From an uncultured Bacteroidota bacterium (GTDB lineage Bacteria > Bacteroidota > Bacteroidia > Chitinophagales > Chitinophagaceae): DNA of 55,601 nucleotides. Of the stretch, positions 45,468 through 54,565 are shown one piece after another. The notes beneath the pieces are model-generated. The model was given only the letters and a program-made list of their open reading frames with translations, did no database searches and was not told the DNA's origin. A program made the position numbers and the translations under genes. Position 1 is the first letter of the stretch. Every line of letters begins with the position of its first letter. The stretch spans positions 1-55,601 of the forward strand of contig CAINUN010000084.1 of NCBI GenBank assembly GCA_903853805.1. The letters are read 5' to 3'.

Positions 45468-46364
45468 TTGAAGTGCTTTTTCAATTGCCGATTCATCGGC
45501 TTCTAACCAATGATATGTTTCGTCTTTTTTAAACCATGTAAGTTGACGTTTGGCATAATTGCGGGTGCGTTGTTTTATTTTATCGATTGCCTCTTTGAGA
45601 GAGCATTGTCCATCTAAAAAATCAAACAATTCAGTGTAACCTACTGTTTGCAGATTTTTTAATTGTTTGTAGGGCAAAAGATAGTTTACTTCTTCTAATA
45701 AACCATGTTGCATCATGTCCTCTACTCGTTGGTTGATTCTTTCATACAAAATATTGCGTGGTAATAGCAATGCAACCTTTATAATTTTGAAATTTCTTTT
45801 TTTCCTTTTTCCTGTTTTATAATGATTGATACTTACTCCTGTTGAACGTTTAAATACCAATGCACGAATTAGTCTCGCTGGGTTTTGGATTTCACCTTGT
45901 TCGTAGAATTCTCGGTCTTCCTCTTTAATTGTTTCTTGCAACCATTTCATTCCTTTTTCTTGATAAAACTGATTGACATCTTTATCAATTTTCACATCAA
46001 TTTTTGGCATTTCATCCAAACCATCAGTCAAAGCTTTTAAATACAAGCCTGTTCCACCACAAACAATGGCCACATCATTTTTTTGAAAGATTTCATTAAG
46101 GTATTTTAAAGCAAACATTTCATAATCAGCAGCAGAAATATTTTCGACAATACTTTTTTCTTGAATGAAATAATGCTTTACGCCGTTCATTTCCTCTTTT
46201 GTAGGACAGGCAGTTCCAATATTCATTTCATGATAACATTGTCTGCTATCAGCAGAAATGATAGATGTGCTGAGTATTTTGGCGAGTTGAATAGCAATGC
46301 TTGTTTTGCCAACTGCTGTTGGTCCTGCAATAATAATAACGGTCTTTTGTGGTTGGTTATTCAT
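45441..46364 (-). CDS. miaA: tRNA dimethylallyltransferase MiaA
   Basis: MiaA transfers a dimethylallyl group to A37 of tRNAs that read UNN codons. The 307-residue protein has the P-loop GPTAVGKT (14-21), DSRQCYHEMNIGTACPT, the CGGTGLYLKALTDGL segment and the C-terminal RTRNYAKRQLTWFKKDE. The start at 46364 is chosen because it lies just before the P-loop and overlaps the previous gene's end by eight bases, which suggests coupled translation. Its 3' end overlaps the convergent GH3 gene by 27 bases. Confidence 0.96.
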   Translation of the reverse strand: MNNQPQKTVIIIAGPTAVGKTSIAIQLAKILSTSIISADSRQCYHEMNIGTACPTKEEMNGVKHYFIQEKSIVENISAADYEMFALKYLNEIFQKNDVAIVCGGTGLYLKALTDGLDEMPKIDVKIDKDVNQFYQEKGMKWLQETIKEEDREFYEQGEIQNPARLIRALVFKRSTGVSINHYKTGKRKKRNFKIIKVALLLPRNILYERINQRVEDMMQHGLLEEVNYLLPYKQLKNLQTVGYTELFDFLDGQCSLKEAIDKIKQRTRNYAKRQLTWFKKDETYHWLEADESAIEKALQLLNSNPNL

Positions 46365-46935
46365 CGAAGACATCACTGCCAAATTCATCTTCATTGCTTG
46401 TTTCTTCTCCTTCTCCACTTTCATCTTCTCCTTCATCACCATAACCATCTTCCATTTCATCAGGACCTAGGTCATACTTCTCTTCAATTTCCATGAGCTT
46501 ATCGCCGGAAACGCCTCTAACACCATATTGAGCAGGTGGTAGCCCTTCTTTACGAACCAAAAAAGGATAAATTCTATTTATAACTTCTTCTTTATCTACT
46601 CCTATTAATTCAATAATGAAAGTCCATTCTTTAACAGGATCATAAACATAAACAAACTTTTGGTCGGGCACAGAAATCAATGCAGAAACTGGAGTCTTAG
46701 TCATTGAAAGAGAGAGCGCATCCTTTTTATTAATCAATACTTCTGAATTGATTTCACGATTACGATGCCATCGGTCGTTACTTTCGAAAAAGGAGGCGCT
46801 ATGTTTACCATCAAACTCAAATGCTTTAATAATAGTTTGATGAAATTCTAAAAAACTTTGTCCTGTACATACTTCTATGTCTCTATACACCTGGTCATCT
46901 TCTTCCCAGGCCACTCTGAATCTTAAAACTGGCAT
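46357..46935 (-). CDS. pRiA4 ORF3-like (IS1096 TnpR-type passenger) family protein
   Basis: A 192-residue protein whose first 130 residues fit the plasmid pRiA4b ORF3-like fold: FRVAWEEDDQVYRDIEVCTG, QSFLEFHQTIIKAFEFDGKHSASFFESND and DPVKEWTFIIELIGV. The last 40 residues are an acidic, glycine- and glutamate-rich tail (DGYGDEGEDESGEGEETSNE) ending DVFDE. The family was named from transposon passengers and is now mostly found on chromosomes; function is unknown. The overlap of its stop with the miaA start places the two in an operon. Confidence 0.82.
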   Translation of the reverse strand: MPVLRFRVAWEEDDQVYRDIEVCTGQSFLEFHQTIIKAFEFDGKHSASFFESNDRWHRNREINSEVLINKKDALSLSMTKTPVSALISVPDQKFVYVYDPVKEWTFIIELIGVDKEEVINRIYPFLVRKEGLPPAQYGVRGVSGDKLMEIEEKYDLGPDEMEDGYGDEGEDESGEGEETSNEDEFGSDVFDE

Positions 46936-47023
46936 GCGGTAAAATTAATTGAATTGAGCAAAACACAATTAAAGGGATAAAATAAAATAACAAAGAGTCT
47001 CTGCTAAATAAAATTTTATTTGT

Positions 47024-47056
47024 TTTGCCTTTTTGTCAAATATTCTCTTACATTTG
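47024..47056 (+). promoter_or_regulatory. Promoter of rpmI-rplT
   Basis: TACATTTG at 47049-47056 is an exact -7 element with TTTG at 47024-47027, a 21-base spacer. The rpmI ATG starts 19 bases downstream. Same spacing as at rplU. Confidence 0.75.
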
Positions 47057-47075
47057 CAGTCCCAAAATTGAGACC

Positions 47076-47273
47076 ATGCCAAAGGTTAAGACTCATTCCC
47101 GTGCTAAGAAGACTTTTAAAGTTACTGGCACCGGCAAAATCAGAAGGTATAAAGCGTTTAAAAGCCACCTTTTGACAAAGAAATCGAAAACACGCAAACG
47201 CCACTTGCGCCACGCTGCTTACGTTCATCCTGCGAACGAAAACCTCGTGAAGCGTATGTTGGGTATGCGTTAA
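47076..47273 (+). CDS. rpmI: 50S ribosomal protein L35
   Basis: A 65-residue protein [20 protein letters not shown], then [23 protein letters not shown], ending [13 protein letters not shown], all characteristic of L35. The ATG at 47076 sits 19 bases after the promoter element; the upstream frame extension includes the promoter and is not used. infC, often the first gene of this operon, is not upstream here. Confidence 0.98.
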   Translation: MPKVKTHSRAKKTFKVTGTGKIRRYKAFKSHLLTKKSKTRKRHLRHAAYVHPANENLVKRMLGMR

Positions 47274-47376
47274 GAAAAATCAAGTTCCCTGGCACGAATA
47301 GTACCCAGGCAGCAAGTAATTTGAAACCTTTAAAAAAAGAACACCGTAAAACATATCGGGTTCGTTAAAAAACAGT

Positions 47377-47721
47377 ATGCCACGTTCAGTAAATGCGGTT
47401 GCCTCCCGCGCAAGAAGGAAAAAGATTTTAAACAGGGCAAAAGGATTTTATGGAAAACGTAAAAACGTTTATACCGTTGCCAAAAATGTATTGGAAAAAG
47501 GACTCGGCTACAAATTTGTAGGTCGTAAGCTTAAGAAGCGTGATTATCGCTCTTTATGGATTGTTCGTATTAATGCCGCTTGCCGCGAAGAAGGTCTTTC
47601 TTACTCAAAATTTATGGGCAAGCTTCATACAAAAGGAATTGAATTGAACCGAAAAGTTCTTGCTGATCTTGCTATGAATGAACCAGCTTCTTTCAAAGCA
47701 TTAGTTGCTCAAGTAAAGTAG
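47377..47721 (+). CDS. rplT: 50S ribosomal protein L20
   Basis: A 114-residue protein [20 protein letters not shown] through [20 protein letters not shown], with the C-terminal globular part [21 protein letters not shown]20 is an early assembly protein and can repress its own operon. The 103-base gap from rpmI holds a small CCTGG/CCAGG stem (47288-47309) that could be an L20 target, which is a guess. Confidence 0.98.
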   Translation: MPRSVNAVASRARRKKILNRAKGFYGKRKNVYTVAKNVLEKGLGYKFVGRKLKKRDYRSLWIVRINAACREEGLSYSKFMGKLHTKGIELNRKVLADLAMNEPASFKALVAQVK

Positions 47722-47745
47722 TTATTAATAATATTATCAAAAAAT

Positions 47746-47775
47746 AAAAGTCACCTCATCTGAGGTGGCTTTTTG
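47746..47775 (+). terminator. Rho-independent terminator of rpmI-rplT
   Basis: AAAAG-T-CACCTCA (47746-47758) pairs with TGAGGTG-G-CTTTT (47761-47773) with one T-G wobble and only a TC loop, followed by T residues. Confidence 0.85.
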
Positions 47776-47788
47776 TTTTAAGCACAAT

Positions 47789-48163
47789 TCAAAATATTTT
47801 GTTCTTTCTAGCTGGTTTGCAAGTTTTACAAAACTTAGCAAGCTGTTCAATTTCTACCAAAACAGCTTGATTTATTTCATTTGGTTTTATTGAATTTCAT
47901 CTTAAGTCTGTATGTTTTGATGCTTCGGTATACCTTGCTGAATATGCTTTTTGAACATTATCAAATAAAGTGTTGAAGAAACAAACATTGAAAAATACGA
48001 CCTTCTTTTCATGCATTTTCTTGAGAAATATTCGTGTATAAAGCTCTGTAAGATCAAATTGATAGAGTGCAAACTCGAGTATATTTAAGGATGTTAAGCC
48101 ATCTGGGACTATTAATGTTGAATGATTTCTATTGAATTTATTACTGACTTTTGATTTGAAGTT
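47789..48163 (-). pseudogene. Possible decayed gene in the 47776-48473 noncoding stretch
   Basis: One minus-strand frame is open from 48163 to a stop at 47789 except for a single TGA at 47897-47899, that is about 125 codons with one stop in very AT-rich DNA. It reads as protein-like (DGLTSLNILEFALYQFDLTE; VQKAYSARYTEASKHTDLR; NQAVLVEIEQLAKFCKTCK) but has no proper start and no family I know. The rest of the 700-base gap shows no supported gene; a 63-codon frame at 48245-48436 has no supporting features. Confidence 0.25.
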
Positions 48164-48473
48164 TTAGTAAATAAGCATTCATAATTAGAAATTTAAAAGA
48201 AGAAATCAATAATACTCACAAGGGAAATACTATAGACGTTTGTTTTACATATTGGGGATTGAAGACGATTGAAAGCCATAAATGACTAATTCATATTTCC
48301 CAGCCAACCCTATATTTTTTTGTAGCAATGTGGAAGCTGATAATCCCAAAATAAAAAGAACATTTGTCTCAAGGCTTTTTGATTTATTGGGTAAACATAA
48401 AGAGTGGTTATTTCTTGTTAAAAAAAGCCTTCTCACTCTCTGATAAAAATGTGCTTTTATTAACTAGGAGTAA

Positions 48474-48863
48474 TTATCGTTCTATTCTCAATTCTTGAAT
48501 AATAGTATTGTTCTCTTTTTGCTTCACTGCAAAATAAACTTTGAAATTGCCAGTGGCTGTAAAAAGTGTGCCCATAGCAAAACGCATATTTCGACTTGCG
48601 TCGCTATGTTCAATTTCCAATTTACGTGGATTGTTTTTGTTGAAGAAGTCTCTCAAAACCATTTCAGCTTGTGAACGACTATAGCTTGCTTGCGAACCAG
48701 TAATGTTTAAGTTCACATTATTATCGAAATAACGTGCAATCCCATTTACATTTCCTACCGCTAAAGCAGAACGTAAATCGTCCACAACATTTTGTGACAT
48801 TCCAATAATAGAAATGAGCATAAAAAAGACAGTGAATACTGATTTTCTGAAAAGGAAGTGCAT
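48474..48863 (-). CDS. DUF4783 exported protein
   Basis: A 129-residue protein with a signal peptide (FLFRKSVFTVFFMLISIIGMSQ). The mature domain NVVDDLRSALAVGNVNGIARYF, NSGQASYSRSQAEMVLRDFF-type and FAMGTLFTATGNFKVYFAVKQ is the NTF2-like DUF4783 family found in Bacteroidota. Function is unknown. It is divergent to gpmI. Confidence 0.85.
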   Translation of the reverse strand: MHFLFRKSVFTVFFMLISIIGMSQNVVDDLRSALAVGNVNGIARYFDNNVNLNITGSQASYSRSQAEMVLRDFFNKNNPRKLEIEHSDASRNMRFAMGTLFTATGNFKVYFAVKQKENNTIIQELRIER

Positions 48864-48976
48864 AGACTTTAATTCAATTGAAACTTAGCGGCAAAAAACA
48901 AGCCAAGAAAAGGCTCAAAATAATTTTGTTCGGGATAAAAATACAGCAATAAAAAAACTTTCATCGTTCCAAAGCT

Positions 48977-48984
48977 TAAATTTG
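48977..48984 (+). promoter_or_regulatory. Bacteroidota -7 element directly in front of gpmI
   Basis: TAAATTTG is an exact match ending only four bases before the gpmI ATG. No TTTG is at the -33 distance. If functional, the mRNA would be nearly leaderless. Confidence 0.4.
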
Positions 48985-48988
48985 TGCC

Positions 48989-50515
48989 ATGTCGAAAAAA
49001 ACAATGCTCATCATTATGGATGGCTGGGGACATGGACTTGTTCCTTCTTCAGATGCAATTGCAAACGCCAAAACACCTTTTGTTTCTTCTCTTTACAATA
49101 AATATCCAAACACTGAACTCATAACTTGTGGCGAAGCTGTAGGCTTACCTGATGGACAAATGGGCAATTCAGAAGTGGGTCATTTAAATATTGGCGCAGG
49201 CAGAATTGTTTATCAAGAATTGCAAAGAATAAATGTTGCAGTAAAAAATGGGGAACTTGAAAAAAGTGCCGTATTAAATGCTGCTTTTGAGGACGCAAAA
49301 ACAGGAAACAAAACCTTACACCTAATGGGTTTGGTAAGTGATGGTGGGGTTCATTCTCACATCAATCATTTAAAAGCATTTTGTTCTTTGGCTCAAGAAA
49401 AAGGTATTCCTCGGGTAGCCATACACGCGTTTACTGATGGGCGCGATACGGACCCTAAAAGTGGATTGGGTTTTATTGAAGAATTGCAACAACACTTAAA
49501 TAAAACAGGTGGGTTTATTGCAACAGTGATAGGCAGATATTTTGCAATGGACCGTGATAAGCGTTGGGACCGTGTGAAATTAGCTTATGATGCTTTAATA
49601 AATGGGGTAGGAACAAAAACAAAGGATGCCATTTCCTCAATTAAAACTTCTTATGATGAAGGGGTATCAGATGAATTTATCAAACCAATTATTATTACAG
49701 ATAATAATGAAAATCCAAAAGCCACAATTCAGGAAAATGATATTGTTGTTTGTTTTAACTTCCGAACTGACCGATGTAGAGAAATTACGGAGGTATTGAC
49801 CCAAAGAGAATTTCCTGAACAGGAAATGAAACCTATTACATTGCATTACGTTACAATGACAGAGTATGACAAAACATTTAAAAATGTAGAAATTGTTTTC
49901 AGTAATGATAACTTAACAAAAACTCTCGGAGAGGTTTTAGAAGCAAATGGGTTGAAACAAATTCGCATTGCAGAAACAGAGAAATATCCGCATGTTACTT
50001 TCTTTTTTAGCGGTGGGCGAGAGCTTCCATTTGAAGGTGAAAAACGCATCATGATTCCTTCTCCTAAAACAGTTGCCACCTATGATTTAAAGCCAGAAAT
50101 GAGCGCCTTTGAATTGACCGAAGCCATTCTTCCAGAAATACATAATAAAAGCGCTGATTTTATATGTCTCAACTTTGCAAATGCTGACATGGTGGGACAT
50201 ACAGGTGTTTGGGAAGCTGCTATAAAAGCTGTTGAAACGGTGGATACTTGTGTTGGAAAAATTGTGACTAAAGCTTTGGAAAAAGACTATGCCATTTTCC
50301 TTACAGCGGACCATGGGAACTCCGATTACTTAATCAATGAAGATGGCTCGCCAAATACTGCACACACCTTAAATCCAGTCCCTTTGTTTTTGATTTCAAA
50401 TGACTATAAAGGTGAAATTCGTAACGGGAAATTGGGCGACATTGCTCCAACTATTTTAAAGTATATGGGCATTGAAATACCTAAGGAAATGACAGGAAAT
50501 GTATTAATAGATTAG
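48989..50515 (+). CDS. gpmI: 2,3-bisphosphoglycerate-independent phosphoglycerate mutase
   Basis: Interconverts 3- and 2-phosphoglycerate in glycolysis through a phosphoserine intermediate and two manganese ions. The 508-residue protein has the metal-site start TMLIIMDGWGHG, the phosphorylated serine S61 in GQMGNSEVGHLNIGAGR, DGRDTDPKSG and the C-terminal FLTADHGNSDYL and NTAHTLNPVPLFL. It is the alkaline-phosphatase-superfamily enzyme and not the cofactor-dependent type. Its last four bases overlap the convergent gene. Confidence 0.97.
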   Translation: MSKKTMLIIMDGWGHGLVPSSDAIANAKTPFVSSLYNKYPNTELITCGEAVGLPDGQMGNSEVGHLNIGAGRIVYQELQRINVAVKNGELEKSAVLNAAFEDAKTGNKTLHLMGLVSDGGVHSHINHLKAFCSLAQEKGIPRVAIHAFTDGRDTDPKSGLGFIEELQQHLNKTGGFIATVIGRYFAMDRDKRWDRVKLAYDALINGVGTKTKDAISSIKTSYDEGVSDEFIKPIIITDNNENPKATIQENDIVVCFNFRTDRCREITEVLTQREFPEQEMKPITLHYVTMTEYDKTFKNVEIVFSNDNLTKTLGEVLEANGLKQIRIAETEKYPHVTFFFSGGRELPFEGEKRIMIPSPKTVATYDLKPEMSAFELTEAILPEIHNKSADFICLNFANADMVGHTGVWEAAIKAVETVDTCVGKIVTKALEKDYAIFLTADHGNSDYLINEDGSPNTAHTLNPVPLFLISNDYKGEIRNGKLGDIAPTILKYMGIEIPKEMTGNVLID

Positions 50516-51948
50516 CGAGCAATCCAAGCTTCTGGATCTTGGGCAACAGGCTTGTTATTGTTGCCTACTTTCCAAATTTCAAAATGAGCTAAGTATTCAT
50601 TGTCATCACTAAGAATTACTGTGCCAACAGGTTGCTTGAATTTTATAATATCCCCTCTCTTTACTAATACATTTCCAAGTCTAGAATATACTGTAAAAAA
50701 ACGCCCATGATTGACCATTACTGATTGCCCCATACCAGGCATAAATATTACACTTAGTACTACGCCATCAAATACTGCTCGTACTTGTGCATTTTGTGCT
50801 GTTTGTATATCAACACCTGTATTCTCCATCATTATATTATAAACAGGATGTTTTTTTACACCAAATCCATCAGCTACAAAACCGGATGTAACCGGCCAAG
50901 GAAGGCGACCTTTGTTTTGCTCAAAACTATTAGATAGTGCTGCGACTTCAGGTGTCAAACTCAAATTATAAGTTGGTCTAGCAACATTATTTCTTCTTAC
51001 CTCAGCAATATGAACTGCTGCTGCTTTTTCTTTTGAAAGTTCATTGGTTTTTACAGTTGTCGATGGTGTTGTTGATGGTGAAGTTACTACAGGCTTAGTT
51101 CCCGAACCTGTGTTGATATTCATGCCATTACCCGACATAGACGCTATTCTTCTCGATTCTTCTTCTTGCTTAATTCTCGCATCTTCTTTTTTTCGTTCCT
51201 CTTCTTCACGTTTTCGTGCCAATTCTATTTCACGTTGAATGATGTTAGCAATGGTGCGATCGAGTTGACGCAAAGATTTTTGGTTGTTAGTGATTACTTG
51301 CAACATTTGTTTCTCTTGCCCCTTCAATTCTTTCACCACTTTATCTTTCTCATTCGTTTCATTAAGAATCACCATTCTTTGTTGTTCTTCGGCGGAACGT
51401 AACACGTCTTTCTGTGATTTTTCAGTGTGAAGTATGCCTAACTTCTTTTCAATTCTTACTTGTGTGGTCCTTATTTGATCAGCTTGTTCCTTTCTATTGT
51501 CACGATATTTCTTTAAGTATTTTAAACGGCGAACGGCTTCATTAAAATTGGTGGATGAGAAAAGAAATGCAACCATATTGTAGGAAGCTCTGTTTTTGTA
51601 TGCAAACCTTACAGATTGTGCGTACCTTATTTTTTGCAGCTCTAAACTTTTCTTTAGTCCATTGATTTCTTGTGAAGAAGAATTGATGCTTTGGTTGATT
51701 TCGCCAATTTCAGAGTTAATGTTGTTGATGAGTTTTTGTCTTTCAGCAAGTTTGCTTTGTAAAGCCCTCAATTGGCTCATACTAGCGTTTTTATTTTGCT
51801 TAGTATGTTCCAATTGCTCTTGGGTTTGCTTTATACTCTCCATAATGCTTGCTCTTCTTTTCTCAAGGTCGGTGCGCGAAGCATCTGTCTGTTGCGCAAC
51901 AACAGTGAGTGAAAAAAGAAAACAAACCAAGAAAAGCTTCAAATGCAT
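50512..51948 (-). CDS. EnvC-like murein hydrolase activator (degenerate LytM domain)
   Basis: A 478-residue exported protein. Signal peptide (MHLKLFLVCFLFSLTVVAQQ), long coiled coil (about 25-255, heptad E/K/Q-rich), a serine/threonine-rich linker (TKPVVTSPSTTPSTTVKT) and a C-terminal M23/LytM domain. In that domain the first zinc ligand is absent (NTGVDIQ where active enzymes have HxGVD) and the first His of the HxH pair is Leu (LAHFEIW). Loss of zinc ligands with a coiled coil in front is the EnvC pattern: it does not cut peptidoglycan but activates amidases at the division site. Confidence 0.88.
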   Translation of the reverse strand: MHLKLFLVCFLFSLTVVAQQTDASRTDLEKRRASIMESIKQTQEQLEHTKQNKNASMSQLRALQSKLAERQKLINNINSEIGEINQSINSSSQEINGLKKSLELQKIRYAQSVRFAYKNRASYNMVAFLFSSTNFNEAVRRLKYLKKYRDNRKEQADQIRTTQVRIEKKLGILHTEKSQKDVLRSAEEQQRMVILNETNEKDKVVKELKGQEKQMLQVITNNQKSLRQLDRTIANIIQREIELARKREEEERKKEDARIKQEEESRRIASMSGNGMNINTGSGTKPVVTSPSTTPSTTVKTNELSKEKAAAVHIAEVRRNNVARPTYNLSLTPEVAALSNSFEQNKGRLPWPVTSGFVADGFGVKKHPVYNIMMENTGVDIQTAQNAQVRAVFDGVVLSVIFMPGMGQSVMVNHGRFFTVYSRLGNVLVKRGDIIKFKQPVGTVILSDDNEYLAHFEIWKVGNNNKPVAQDPEAWIAR

Positions 51949-51970
51949 TTACCAATATTTAGGATGGAAA

Positions 51971-52000
51971 CAAAAATAGCCAAATATCCTCCCCATCAAA
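51971..52000 (-). promoter_or_regulatory. Promoter of the EnvC-like gene
   Basis: The minus strand has TATTTTTG (51978-51971), an exact -7 match, and TTTG (52000-51997) at an 18-base spacing. The ATG follows 22 bases later. Confidence 0.6.
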
Positions 52001-52108
52001 AAACCTACTTAAGTTTTAAGAGTATTTTACAAGGATTTCAAAGGAAAAACTTCTTTTCTTTTTTTATTGCGAATCCTTTGCTCATTTTTGCCCTCTAAGA
52101 ATTTAGAT

Positions 52109-52984
52109 ATGCTGTACTCAATGACTGGTTTTGGAAGAGCAGAAGCCATGGTGAACGGAAGACAAATAGTGGTAGAAATAAAATCGCTAAACGGAAAACA
52201 ATTTGAACTGACCACTAAACTTCCTCCCATCCTTCGTTCTTATGAACTTGATTTGAGAAATGTATTGAGCAGTTCACTTTATCGGGGTAGCATTGAGTTT
52301 GTAGTTTCTGTAAAAATGGAAGGCGCTTCTAAGCCAATGACCATCAACACAGGTTTGGCTTTATTCTATTATCAGGGAATGAAACAAATTGCCGAACAAC
52401 TCAACATCACAGAAGACAATGTTCTTTCCACTTTGATGAGAATGCCTGAAGTGGTAGCTCCTGAACAAGACATGATTCCTGAAGAAGAGTGGAAGCAAAT
52501 TGAAAATATCGTAGTTGATGCTTGCAACAAATTGATGGAGCACCGCAAGAATGAAGGTGCGGCACTTGCCAAAGAAATGACTTCAAGAATCGAAAACATT
52601 GAAACTGCTTTAAACAACATTATCCCATTAGAAGGTTTAAGAACCGATAAAATCAAAAACCGTATTACTCAATCGCTTCGCGATGCCGTGGGTGCAGAAA
52701 ACATTGACCCTAATCGTTTTGAACAAGAATTGATTTTTTACATTGAGCGCATCGATTTTACTGAAGAAAAAACAAGACTAAAACAACATTGTAATTACTT
52801 CCACAGCATCATGGAGAAAGACGAAATGATGAAAGGAAAAAAACTCGGTTTTATTTTGCAAGAAGTAGGCAGAGAGATTAATACCCTTGGTGCCAAAGCC
52901 AACAATGCCGACATTCAACAGATTGTAATTGAAATGAAAGATGAACTGGAAAAAGCAAAAGAGCAGGTGCTCAACATTTTGTAA
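52109..52984 (+). CDS. YicC/YloC-family endoribonuclease
   Basis: A 291-residue protein beginning LYSMTGFGRAEAMVNGRQIV, the typical N-terminus, so the ATG at 52109 is chosen over an upstream TTG. It has the central VEIKSLNGKQFELTTKLPP and the C-terminal LKQHCNYFHSIMEKDEMMKG and GREINTLGAKANNADIQ. YicC proteins cleave RNA and influence small-RNA stability in other bacteria. One base separates it from the next gene, gldH, so the two are cotranscribed. Confidence 0.92.
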   Translation: MLYSMTGFGRAEAMVNGRQIVVEIKSLNGKQFELTTKLPPILRSYELDLRNVLSSSLYRGSIEFVVSVKMEGASKPMTINTGLALFYYQGMKQIAEQLNITEDNVLSTLMRMPEVVAPEQDMIPEEEWKQIENIVVDACNKLMEHRKNEGAALAKEMTSRIENIETALNNIIPLEGLRTDKIKNRITQSLRDAVGAENIDPNRFEQELIFYIERIDFTEEKTRLKQHCNYFHSIMEKDEMMKGKKLGFILQEVGREINTLGAKANNADIQQIVIEMKDELEKAKEQVLNIL

Positions 52985-52985
52985 A

Positions 52986-53495
52986 ATGACGGGATTGAAA
53001 TTTCATTTAAAACACTCAGTTTTTGTCTTGCTTCTTTCCCTGCTTGGGCTTAATAGTTGCATGACTTCCCCATACTATCAAAAGTCGGTTACTGTTCCTT
53101 CATATACTTGGAACTACAACTTTCAACCTTCTTTTCGTTTCGAAATATCCGACACATCATCCTACTACAATTTATACTTTCTCATTCGCCATACCGATGC
53201 TTATCCTTATGGCAATATTTGGTTGAACATTTATACCAAAGAGCCTGGCGAAAAAGTTTTTCAGCAGTCAAGAATTGAAATTCCTTTGGCTGAAACCGGT
53301 GGCAAATGGTTGGGTAGGGGCATGAACGAAATTTGGGAACAAAGAATGCCCATTACAAGAAATGATGCTGCCATGATTTTCAAAAAGAAGGGCACTTATG
53401 AAATCAAGTTAGAGCAAAACATGCGGGTCAATCCTTTGCCCGAAGTGTTGCAAGTGGGTTTGCGTGTTGAAAAAATAGGCGTTCCTAAAAAATAA
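52986..53495 (+). CDS. gldH: Gliding motility lipoprotein GldH
   Basis: A 169-residue lipoprotein: signal peptide KHSVFVLLLSLLGLNSC with lipobox LNSC (acylated C25). The mature part YYQKSVTVPSYTWNYNFQP, FRFEISDTSSYYNLYFLIRHTDAYPYGNIW and GRGMNEIWEQRMPI fits GldH, needed for T9SS and gliding in Flavobacterium. The start at 52986 immediately follows the yicC stop; the longer frame is not used. Its presence supports an active T9SS in this organism. Confidence 0.88.
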   Translation: MTGLKFHLKHSVFVLLLSLLGLNSCMTSPYYQKSVTVPSYTWNYNFQPSFRFEISDTSSYYNLYFLIRHTDAYPYGNIWLNIYTKEPGEKVFQQSRIEIPLAETGGKWLGRGMNEIWEQRMPITRNDAAMIFKKKGTYEIKLEQNMRVNPLPEVLQVGLRVEKIGVPKK

Positions 53496-53501
53496 AATTC
53501 C

Positions 53502-54473
53502 ATGAAGTATTTTTCTGCCATTTACTTGTTGCTGCTCGTTTACATTATTGCCGCACTTGTTTGGTGGGGATTGAGTTTGAACGCGCAAAGCAGTCAAATT
53601 TTCGACCAACAGCTTATCAATCTTCGCACACAGATTGATAGTACACAACAACCGCTTCTTTTTCAAAAACAACTACAAGCTTTAGAGTTAAAACGTGCCG
53701 CAAGAACCAAGCAATACATTGGCGAAGGCAGTACTTTTTTGCTGGTCATTTTTTTTGGCGCTGCGGTGGTTTACAATTCTTTTCGCAGAAGAATTTTGCT
53801 TTCGAGGCAGCAAAACAATTTCATGCTTTCGGTGACACACGAACTGAAGTCGCCCATTGCTGCCATGAAACTCAATTTGCAAACTCTTGAAAAATATCAT
53901 CTCGACGAAGAGAAAAAACATTTGCTCATTGATAAGTGCATTCAAGAATCGAATCGTTTAAACGATTTGTGCAACAACATGCTGCTTGCTTCGCAAATGG
54001 AAGGCAGGCAAATGAAAACCCACCGAGAAAAACTCAATTTCTCTGAGTTGGTCGATCGTGCTTTTACCGATTATTCCATGCGTTACCCCGAGCGGTTTGA
54101 TGCGCAGTTTTCTACAGAAGATTTGTGGGTAGATGGCGACCCGTTGATGCTGCAAATGGCAGTAAATAATTTGTTGGAAAACGCCGTAAAATATTCGCCT
54201 GCCAAAACCATTATTGCCCTCCAACTTTTTCCTAAACAAAACTTTGCAACGCTTCAAGTAAGCGATGAAGGTGTGGGCATTCCCGACCATGAAAAGGCAA
54301 AAGTTTTTCAGAAATTTTATAGAGTAGGCAACGAAAACTCGCGTAAGACAAAAGGCACCGGTTTAGGGCTTTACCTCACCCACAAAATCGTTACGCAGCA
54401 CCAAGGAAAAATAGTGGTGAAAGACAACCAACCCAAAGGTTCGGTGTTTGAAATTAGTTTGCCAGTGGTGTAA
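53502..54473 (+). CDS. Sensor histidine kinase
   Basis: A 323-residue membrane kinase. Two transmembrane helices (about 5-25 and 78-95) flank a short 50-residue periplasmic segment. The HisKA box has H113 in LSVTHELKSPIAA, and the catalytic domain has N box NNLLENAVKYSP (222-233), G1 DEGVGIPD (255-262) and G2 KGTGLGLYL (284-292). No response regulator gene is adjacent. Seven bases separate it from gldH, so it may be in the yicC-gldH transcript, possibly tying envelope sensing to that unit. The signal it senses is unknown. Confidence 0.93.
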   Translation: MKYFSAIYLLLLVYIIAALVWWGLSLNAQSSQIFDQQLINLRTQIDSTQQPLLFQKQLQALELKRAARTKQYIGEGSTFLLVIFFGAAVVYNSFRRRILLSRQQNNFMLSVTHELKSPIAAMKLNLQTLEKYHLDEEKKHLLIDKCIQESNRLNDLCNNMLLASQMEGRQMKTHREKLNFSELVDRAFTDYSMRYPERFDAQFSTEDLWVDGDPLMLQMAVNNLLENAVKYSPAKTIIALQLFPKQNFATLQVSDEGVGIPDHEKAKVFQKFYRVGNENSRKTKGTGLGLYLTHKIVTQHQGKIVVKDNQPKGSVFEISLPVV

Positions 54474-54565
54474 GCTTTCTAAAATAATGACGAAGCAACA
54501 TGCTTCGCCAAACTGAGCTTTTCTTCTATTCGGCTAAATGTTAGCACCAGTATTTCTTCTGCCAG

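Noticed and set aside
47274-47376. tRNA or structured RNA between rpmI and rplT
   Set aside because: Only a single CCTGG/CCAGG stem is present; there is no cloverleaf or T-loop sequence.
48245-48436. 63-codon minus-strand frame in the gap after rplT
   Set aside because: No promoter, no signal, no family; mixed composition in a decayed region.
54491-54507. CGAAGC/GCTTCG stem after the histidine kinase gene as terminator
   Set aside because: Six-base stem without any T run on either strand; kept only as a note.
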